A program made the position numbers and the translations under genes. The notes under the pieces were generated by a model that saw only the letters and a list, made by a program, of their open reading frames with translations, was not told the origin of the DNA and ran no database searches. From Gammaproteobacteria bacterium (GTDB lineage: Bacteria > Pseudomonadota > Gammaproteobacteria > Acidiferrobacterales > SZUA-150): a stretch of 11,950 bases of DNA. Below are positions 8,021-11,950 of the stretch, in pieces (the first letter of the stretch is position 1; each line of letters begins with the position of its first letter). The DNA lies in contig JAOUNW010000061.1 in the NCBI GenBank assembly GCA_029880755.1, forward strand, positions 1 to 11,950, read 5' to 3'.

Positions 8021-8039
8021 AATTGAAAATGACTCAATT
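8021..8039 (-). promoter_or_regulatory. Stem-loop at the predicted 5' end of the sigma-54 glnA mRNA
   Basis: AATTGA (8021-8026) pairs with TCAATT (8034-8039) around a 7-base loop. The start predicted from the -12 element is about 8041, so the stem would begin about two bases into the transcript. Such 5'-end stems can slow RNA decay; here that is inference, and the AT-rich stem is weak. Confidence 0.35.
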
Positions 8040-8051
8040 GCCCCATACTAA

Positions 8052-8067
8052 TGCACACACCATGCCA
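8052..8067 (-). promoter_or_regulatory. Sigma-54 (RpoN) promoter of glnA (glnAp2 type)
   Basis: On the - strand TGGCATGGTGTGTGCA matches the -24/-12 consensus TGGCAYG-N4-TTGCW except for one T. GG (8066, 8065) and GC (8054, 8053) are correctly spaced. The predicted start is near 8041, giving a leader of about 50 bases. NtrC sites upstream and ntrBC downstream support it. Confidence 0.88.
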
Positions 8068-8086
8068 GTTTGGTTAGTCTTATAAG

Positions 8087-8104
8087 TCACTGATGTAGCA
8101 GTGA
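8087..8104. repeat. Inverted repeat between the NtrC sites and the sigma-54 promoter
   Basis: TCACTG and CAGTGA are perfect 6-bp arms around a 6-base centre. The centre lies about 54 bases upstream of the predicted sigma-54 start, in the DNA that must loop out for NtrC contact. It is not a good NtrC or IHF match. It may bind another regulator or be a weak accessory NtrC site. Confidence 0.4.
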
Positions 8105-8129
8105 TTTATCAGGACTGGCTTAGGGAATA

Positions 8130-8146
8130 TGCACTATTATAGGGCA
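8130..8146. promoter_or_regulatory. NtrC-binding site, promoter-proximal
   Basis: TGCACT-ATTAT-AGGGCA matches the NtrC palindrome TGCACY-N5-RGTGCA with one mismatch. It is centred near -97 relative to the predicted sigma-54 start and overlaps the -10 box of the sigma-70 promoter. NtrC bound here should therefore repress that promoter while activating the sigma-54 one, as at E. coli glnAp1/glnAp2. Confidence 0.8.
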
Positions 8147-8163
8147 AATACGTTTTTAGACAA
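8136..8163 (-). promoter_or_regulatory. Sigma-70 promoter of glnA (glnAp1 type)
   Basis: On the - strand TTGTCT (8158-8163) and a perfect TATAAT (8136-8141) are separated by 16 bases. The -10 box is embedded in the promoter-proximal NtrC site. It probably supplies basal glnA expression when nitrogen is plentiful. Confidence 0.7.
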
Positions 8164-8171
8164 CCAAAAAA

Positions 8172-8188
8172 TGCACCATATCAGTGCG
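8172..8188. promoter_or_regulatory. NtrC-binding site, promoter-distal
   Basis: TGCACC-ATATC-AGTGCG matches TGCACY-N5-RGTGCA except for the last base. It is centred near -139 and 42 bases from the proximal site, about four helical turns, so both sites lie on the same DNA face. This is the paired-enhancer layout expected for cooperative NtrC binding. It sits 14 bases from the stop of the transporter gene. Confidence 0.83.
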
Positions 8189-8202
8189 ACACTAATAGAT
8201 GT

Positions 8203-9378
8203 TTAACTGAATAAAAGCTTGATGCTGCCAATATCCTTGTCGTCATGAATGGCGTCCTGGAATTGTCTGGATAAGTCAGTTGCGTCGGTGAGATTGTGTA
8301 ATACGTTAAGGGGAAGCTCAATCTCCACGTGGATTTTGCCTCCGATATAGTGCAATGTCACATGTTTAATATGTTTCGCCTGTTCAATATGGCGAAAGCG
8401 TTCGTTCATGCGCCCGGATATCGTTTTTCTTAATGGAAGCGCGCAACATGCAGTTCCAATTTCGTCATCTTCCGGGTCTATATGGACTGTTACGTCACTA
8501 ACTTCGTCTATTTCCCGTAAAAGCTTAAACCGCACCGACTCACTGATTTGGTGGCCTTCTGAGACACTAACTTTTGGCGCAACCTGGATGTGGACGTCCA
8601 CCAATGCGTCTCCACCCATGCGCCGTGACCTTAATTGGTGCATGGACTCAACGCCCTCTACCGACTTAATCATGGCCTCTATTTTTTTTACCTGTTCCTT
8701 GTCCAGAGCGGTATCGACCAGTTCCCGCACGCTGTTCCATGCCAATTGCCAGCCAATACGGGCGATCATGGCGGCAACCACTACCGCAGCTAGAGCATCC
8801 AGGTATTCGTAACCCGCCATGGTGCCCACGATGCCGATGACAACCACGACGGATGAAATGGCGTCGGAACGGCTGTGCCAGGCGTTGGCTTTGAGGAGGT
8901 CGGAGCGGTATTTTCTTGCCGCATGCATGGTGTAGTGATAAATCACTTCTTTCGAGATGATGGACAAGCCGGCGATAACAAGCGCCATCACCCCGGGGTT
9001 TTTCAAGTCTGCCGGATGAATGACATCCTGTAGCGCATTAAAGGCAATACCTATTGCCACTGCTATTAAGGCGACACCCAGAGCAACCGTGGCGGCAGTT
9101 TCAATGCGGCCATGGCCGTAAGGATGAGTCTCATCGGCTTCACGGCTGGCATGCTTGGCAGCATAAAGGACCATAAAATCTGTTGCCAAGTCCGATAGCG
9201 AGTGGATGCCGTCTGCTACCAGCGCTTGCGAGTGGCTGATAATGCCGACAACAATTTTGGAAATACCTAACGCAAGGTCTACGACGGAACCTACCACGGT
9301 AACAAACACAACCTCCTTGTAACGGGCATCACGGTGGCTTTGGAGGTTGTTGTTATAGGGTATTTCAGGATCAGCCAT
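8203..9378 (-). CDS. Cation diffusion facilitator (CDF) metal transporter, long C-terminus
   Basis: This 391-residue inner-membrane protein belongs to the CDF family, which exports divalent metals in exchange for protons. Six hydrophobic segments fit within residues 22-215. Seen: HSLSD (His59, Asp63) in helix 2 and HSRSD (His168, Asp172) in helix 5. This gives an HD-HD metal site, unlike the DD-HD site of E. coli FieF. A cytosolic dimerization domain with MGGDALVDVHIQV follows (about 220-303). About 85 further residues (307-391) include a pattern like a second ferredoxin-like fold (HVTLHYIGGKIHVEIEL). FieF is about 300 residues, so this protein is long. Its start overlaps the tusA-like stop by 8 bases and no good Shine-Dalgarno is seen, so it is probably coupled to the two upstream genes. 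The metal is unassigned; zinc or iron is plausible. Confidence 0.88.
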   Translation of the reverse strand: MADPEIPYNNNLQSHRDARYKEVVFVTVVGSVVDLALGISKIVVGIISHSQALVADGIHSLSDLATDFMVLYAAKHASREADETHPYGHGRIETAATVALGVALIAVAIGIAFNALQDVIHPADLKNPGVMALVIAGLSIISKEVIYHYTMHAARKYRSDLLKANAWHSRSDAISSVVVVIGIVGTMAGYEYLDALAAVVVAAMIARIGWQLAWNSVRELVDTALDKEQVKKIEAMIKSVEGVESMHQLRSRRMGGDALVDVHIQVAPKVSVSEGHQISESVRFKLLREIDEVSDVTVHIDPEDDEIGTACCALPLRKTISGRMNERFRHIEQAKHIKHVTLHYIGGKIHVEIELPLNVLHNLTDATDLSRQFQDAIHDDKDIGSIKLLFS

Positions 9379-9601
9379 TGGCGCCTACTCTGATAGTGAT
9401 AATAACTTCACCATTATGTTCCGATTTGTCCAGTACTTCATGACCGTTAATTCGGCACCATGCCGGAATATCATTGAGCGCACCGTGGTCAGTGCAATAT
9501 ATCTCAAGCTCGTCTCCGGGCAATAATGTTTCTACAGTATTCTGAGTTCGAATCACTGGCATTGGACAAAGCATGTTACGTGCATCCAGTTGCTGTCTCA
9601 T
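9371..9601 (-). CDS. TusA/SirA-family sulfur-carrier protein
   Basis: This 76-residue protein belongs to the TusA family of small cytosolic sulfur carriers, which accept persulfide sulfur on a conserved cysteine and pass it on. Seen: LDARNMLCPMPVIRTQ near the N-terminus, with the CPxP motif at Cys12-Pro15, then the expected beta-alpha-beta pattern ending in EVIITIRV. The ATG at 9601 is preferred to an in-frame TTG at 9610 because it overlaps the upstream stop in ATGA. The gene overlaps the PP-loop gene upstream by 4 bases and the transporter downstream by 8 bases. Which TusA paralogue this is cannot be told: E. coli-type TusA serves MnmA through TusBCD and TusE, none of which are here. Context suggests it serves the adjacent PP-loop enzyme. 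Confidence 0.88.
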   Translation of the reverse strand: MRQQLDARNMLCPMPVIRTQNTVETLLPGDELEIYCTDHGALNDIPAWCRINGHEVLDKSEHNGEVIITIRVGANG

Positions 9602-10641
9602 ACATACCAATTGCCGGGAATGAGTTCGGCTTTAAAAGGATTAACACTTAATTGTTTTTCGTTACCACTTTTGTCGTGAATTGTAACGGTGACTTGTTCC
9701 GCTTCTTTGCCCTTGCCAAACCGAGCCGTTAGTTCCGCGGCGAGTTGAATATCATCGCTGTCAGGGGTGCCGTCCAGTAATACTAGTGGCCCGGTATGAC
9801 TGCTGGCATGCATATGAATAAATCGATTGCGATAGCCTTTTAAAAAATTATTTTCGCCGTTATCCCGGCCGACGATGAGCTTAAAATTGGGCCTCGGGCG
9901 TATATGCCGACCCACCTTGAGCAACATAATATCATCCAGATCGTAGTCGCGCTGCCCCCTCGCTGCCCACAGATCTGCTAGCTTATGAGAGTAGGACTCG
10001 TCCGTAAGAAAACAACAGCCGCCTGCGGGTTGAGCATAATCTGTTAGACCGAGCTCTGCCGCCAATGCCATCTGCGGTTTGCGATTTCGTCCACTGAAAT
10101 CTTTCAGTTTACCTCTATCCACCCAACCCTCTTTTTCCGGCAGTGTTTCCGGCAAAGACTTGGCGCACAAGGGTCTAAGCAAGCGGTCATTGGCGCCCGA
10201 TTCTTTGGCAATCACGGGCATGGTGTCGCGGCGCTGGGATTTGGGGCGTTGACCGACGACCTCGCCGGTAATAATAAAATCGAAGCTACGTGCCTCCATC
10301 CATTCTCTTGCCTTGCGTACCATGAATCCCTTGCAGTCTAAACACGGGTTGAGATTTGCACCGTATCCGTGTTTTGGGTTCAGTACAATGTCCTTGTATT
10401 CCTCGATAATGTCGATGATATGGAGTTTAATACCCAACTGTTCCGCTACCCACAAAGCATTATTGCGCTTGGGTTTGTTTTTGTCTTTATTGCGGATGGC
10501 ATGAGTGTGCCCTTCGACGCAAAATCCGGTAAAGAAGTTGATCCCCTCTACATGAATGCCCTGATCCAGTATCAGGCGGGTCGCGAGCAGCGAATCAAGG
10601 CCGCCGGATATCAGAGAGACTGCTTTCCGTTGCTGGGACAT
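9598..10641 (-). CDS. PP-loop RNA thiolase-like protein (MnmA-like) with C-terminal NFACT-R-like domain
   Basis: This 347-residue cytosolic protein is related to MnmA and ThiI, which adenylate a tRNA base with ATP and replace oxygen with sulfur. Seen: PP-loop SGGLDS (residues 12-17), then NPCLDCKGF (Cys100, Cys103) at the place of the first MnmA catalytic cysteine, and PAGGCCFLTDE (Cys209, Cys210) at the place of the second. Residues about 252-345 (LIVGRDNGENNFL, then FIHMHASSHTGPLVLL) resemble the NFACT-R domain of RqcH/Tae2-type RNA-binding proteins. True MnmA has a different C-terminus, so this is not canonical mnmA. Such proteins are often labelled ThiI or MnmA in databases. The RNA target is unknown. 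No clear Shine-Dalgarno is seen; TTGACC about 37 bases before the ATG could be a -35 element. It leads the operon with tusA-like and CDF genes. Confidence 0.82.
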   Translation of the reverse strand: MSQQRKAVSLISGGLDSLLATRLILDQGIHVEGINFFTGFCVEGHTHAIRNKDKNKPKRNNALWVAEQLGIKLHIIDIIEEYKDIVLNPKHGYGANLNPCLDCKGFMVRKAREWMEARSFDFIITGEVVGQRPKSQRRDTMPVIAKESGANDRLLRPLCAKSLPETLPEKEGWVDRGKLKDFSGRNRKPQMALAAELGLTDYAQPAGGCCFLTDESYSHKLADLWAARGQRDYDLDDIMLLKVGRHIRPRPNFKLIVGRDNGENNFLKGYRNRFIHMHASSHTGPLVLLDGTPDSDDIQLAAELTARFGKGKEAEQVTVTIHDKSGNEKQLSVNPFKAELIPGNWYV

Positions 10642-10762
10642 AACGTTTTAGTGGTGTATTCGGTGTGTCTATGAGGTCAACTTTTCGGGCGGCTAGTGTA
10701 CCTGATTTGTTGTCGTGATACTCCCAATCCGTTTATATATTTGTGGGTATCGAAAACGAGAA

Positions 10763-10783
10763 ACGGGTCCTCAAGGGACCCGT
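10763..10783. terminator. Intrinsic terminator between beta-barrel gene and PP-loop operon
   Basis: ACGGGTCC pairs perfectly with GGACCCGT (8 bp) around a 5-base loop. T-rich tails lie on both sides: CATTTTATTGTTTTT on the + strand and TTCTCGTTTTCG on the - strand. The - strand role, ending transcripts from the beta-barrel gene 173 bases upstream, fits gene direction. Confidence 0.8.
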
Positions 10784-10807
10784 CATTTTATTGTTTTTCT
10801 CTTTTTA

Positions 10808-10950
10808 CCCCTTGTTTCGGGGCTCCTCCTAAGGGTAGCTCAGACATTGCATCTATCTGTTTTTGCTACGCCCGGCAGGGTATCTCTTTGCCCTGAGGTT
10901 TGTCCAGTGAAAATATCGCTCCCCAAGGGATGTCCTGAGGAGTCAGGGCA
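10808..10950. repeat. Cluster of inverted repeats with competing pairings
   Basis: Hairpins seen: CCCC/GGGG (10808-10822); GTAGC/GCTAC enclosing CAGA/TCTG (10835-10869); CAGGG/CCCTG (10876-10895); CCTGA/TCAGG with loop GGAG (10934-10947). In addition TGCCCTGA (10889-10896) can pair perfectly with TCAGGGCA (10943-10950), which would break the last two hairpins. Structures are possible on RNA from either strand. Confidence 0.5.
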
Positions 10951-10955
10951 GATAA

Positions 10956-11633
10956 CTAGAATTTAACGTTAACAATGACGTAACCTGGTATACCTGTAGT
11001 GGCCCCAAAATCGCCGGCATCGCTATACAAAACCAGATCCACGTAGACGTTGTTTTTGGGTTGCCAGCGCCCACCCAGATTAATCACAGTGTCAATAAAG
11101 TCGTTATTTTCCAGAATCACTTCTGCGATCAGCGATGTACCGGTGTTTTTTAGGTTAAACATGGCTGAGCCCTTGACGAAAATGGTGTTATCGCCCCCGC
11201 GGATTCCGGTATCGTCAGTCACCAATTCAGGATTGATGTTGAACTGGAGATCACCGGTTTTGACCGTAAAGGCACCGCCAATAGCGAAGTCAGTCGCAGA
11301 AAAATTCGACAGTTCGTCATCAAAATAGCTAACAACGCCGTAGAGCGAGAACCCTTTTTGTAACGATGCTTTATAGCCAATACTGGTAAACGCGAATCCG
11401 GATACACTGTCAGATGCCGTATTTAACATCACCTCTCCTCCGAAGGCGCCGCCACGCACGCCGGTAGCAAGTCCGGAAGAAATAAACGAATACTCTAAAT
11501 CTACACTTACCGAGTCTTTTGGCAGGGTGTGAGCCGTTTGCTCAAAAAACACTCTCGATGAGTCGACCGCAAAAGCTGAACAGGTGATAGCGGAAAGCAG
11601 GCCAGTCAAAACAATACGATATATTGTTTTCAT
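10956..11633 (-). CDS. Predicted small outer-membrane beta-barrel protein
   Basis: This 225-residue exported protein matches no family I can name. Seen: a signal peptide with a basic start, a hydrophobic core and likely cleavage after Ala22 (AFA|VD). A mature part of about 200 residues then has alternating polar and hydrophobic stretches such as SVSVDLEYSF, GFSLYGVVSYF, NVYVDLVLYS and YVIVNVKF. The final residue is Phe, as expected for the C-terminal beta-signal read by the BAM complex. Glycine- and Asp/Asn-rich turns fit an eight- to ten-stranded barrel. GAGGAG lies 11 bases before the ATG, a slightly long spacing. The gene is monocistronic: the neighbour upstream is separated by 123 bases and a terminator follows. 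Function is unknown. Confidence 0.75.
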   Translation of the reverse strand: MKTIYRIVLTGLLSAITCSAFAVDSSRVFFEQTAHTLPKDSVSVDLEYSFISSGLATGVRGGAFGGEVMLNTASDSVSGFAFTSIGYKASLQKGFSLYGVVSYFDDELSNFSATDFAIGGAFTVKTGDLQFNINPELVTDDTGIRGGDNTIFVKGSAMFNLKNTGTSLIAEVILENNDFIDTVINLGGRWQPKNNVYVDLVLYSDAGDFGATTGIPGYVIVNVKF

Positions 11634-11756
11634 AGAGTCAATATCTCCTCATTAATTAACGGTTGGTCGTCCTGATTAAGGGAAGGGAGATTCTATCGAC
11701 TCGAGGTTCAAGAAGCCACATACGTTGTATTGTAGTGAAGCAAAAAATTTCGAGCA
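11634..11756 (-). promoter_or_regulatory. Upstream region of the beta-barrel gene
   Basis: These 123 AT-rich bases separate the right-edge gene from the beta-barrel gene and must hold the latter's promoter unless it is read through. TTGCTT followed after 15 bases by TATGTG is the best sigma-70-like pair I see, and it is poor. No terminator for the right-edge gene is evident. Confidence 0.3.
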
Positions 11757-11950
11757 TTATTCCTTGGTATCAGAGGCATTGCTGCTACTGTCCAAGGCGC
11801 TTTCCAGGAGAATGTTTTTTTCCCAGTTATAGCTTTGCACATGGGCTGGGCGCCCTGGCTCAAACTCACCGTAGGCCACACGGGTGTACACCACTGGCTC
11901 ATCACAGCTGTAGGCGTAACGGCTGGAACGGTAATTAAGCCTAATGCGCT
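11757..11950 (-). CDS. Unrecognised protein, C-terminal 63 residues
   Basis: An open frame enters from the right edge and ends at TAA (11757-11759); its start is outside the window. The visible part reads RIRLNYRSSRYAYSC at the edge, continues through VVYTRVAYGEFEPGRP and NWEKNILLE, and ends in a polar tail rich in Ser, Asp and Asn. Amphipathic strand-like composition in a well-mixed frame supports a real gene. A second open frame over the same bases has less protein-like composition. One cysteine is present. I do not recognise the family. Confidence 0.6.
   Translation of the reverse strand, partial: RIRLNYRSSRYAYSCDEPVVYTRVAYGEFEPGRPAHVQSYNWEKNILLESALDSSSNASDTKE

Larger units (their letters stand above)
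10642..10955 (-). other. 314-base noncoding gap with several hairpins
   Basis: No gene is credible here. Bases 10642-10700 should hold the promoter of the PP-loop operon on the - strand (TTGACC is present, but no good -10). Bases 10763-10783 form a terminator. Bases 10808-10950 carry a chain of inverted repeats downstream of the beta-barrel gene. These may be its 3' untranslated region, a small RNA or degenerate repeat elements. Confidence 0.6.

Noticed and set aside
8068..8129. IHF site between the NtrC sites and the sigma-54 promoter
   Set aside because: No match to the WATCAA-N4-TTR consensus on either strand; the nearest (AATCAC) lacks the second element.
8408..8812. 134-codon + strand frame within the CDF gene
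   Set aside because: It lies antisense to a well-supported transporter gene, is Ser/Thr-rich without domains, and is a shadow of it.
9602..9610. Earlier TTG start for the TusA-family gene
   Set aside because: The in-frame ATG at 9601 forms an ATGA overlap with the upstream stop and gives the usual short N-terminus before the LDARxLxCPxP motif.
10860..10935. Resemblance to a TPP riboswitch on the - strand (GGGGAGC, AGAGATACCC and GCCGGGCGTAG in order)
   Set aside because: The central conserved ACCTGATC...TAATGCC part is missing, spacing is wrong, and the element lies after a gene rather than before a thiamine gene.
10763..10950. Possible CsrB/RsmY-type RNA, because a GGAG loop sits on the CCTGA/TCAGG hairpin
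   Set aside because: Only a few GGA motifs are present on either strand and just one is in a hairpin loop; such RNAs carry many.
11708..11905. 65-codon - strand frame at the right edge
   Set aside because: It overlaps the frame ending at 11757 and has less protein-like composition; the other frame is open to the window edge with a better residue mix.

Overview
The window looks like chromosomal DNA of a free-living gammaproteobacterium of moderate G+C content. The evidence is gene content and order: the pepP-ubiH-ubiI run typical of gammaproteobacterial aerobic ubiquinone synthesis, a glnA-ntrB-ntrC block with sigma-54 control, and a type I glutamine synthetase with its adenylylation tyrosine. 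No mobile element, CRISPR array, tRNA or rRNA was seen.

Layout. Positions 1-2779 (+ strand) hold the 3' end of pepP, then ubiH and ubiI in a tight operon, closed by a perfect 18-bp hairpin that overlaps the ubiI stop codon. Everything after that is on the - strand. In order along the window it is an orphan PhnD-type periplasmic binding protein (2826-3659), a 241-base gap, ntrC (3901-5298), ntrB (5295-6422), a short gap with a terminator and a candidate 46-codon ORF, and glnA (6581-7990). Next come the glnA control region (7991-8202), a cation diffusion facilitator with an enlarged C-terminus (8203-9378), a TusA-family protein (9371-9601) and a PP-loop/MnmA-like thiolase fused to an NFACT-R-like domain (9598-10641). 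A 314-base noncoding gap rich in inverted repeats follows, then a small predicted outer-membrane beta-barrel protein (10956-11633) and the C-terminus of an unrecognised protein running off the right edge.

How the genes work together. The glnA control region can be read almost completely. It has two NtrC sites, a sigma-54 promoter about 97 and 139 bases downstream of their centres, and a sigma-70 promoter whose -10 box lies inside one NtrC site. NtrB and NtrC, encoded just downstream of glnA, are the obvious regulators of this region. The thiolase, TusA and transporter genes overlap end to start and form one operon. A PP-loop thiolase with MnmA-like cysteines beside a TusA sulfur carrier suggests a dedicated RNA-thiolation or sulfur-transfer route.

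Most of the window is ordinary housekeeping DNA. The points most worth a second look are the thiolase-NFACT-R/TusA/transporter operon, the small ORF that starts at a strong Shine-Dalgarno after glnA, crosses the terminator and stops two bases before ntrB, and the mutually exclusive pairings in the gap after the beta-barrel gene.
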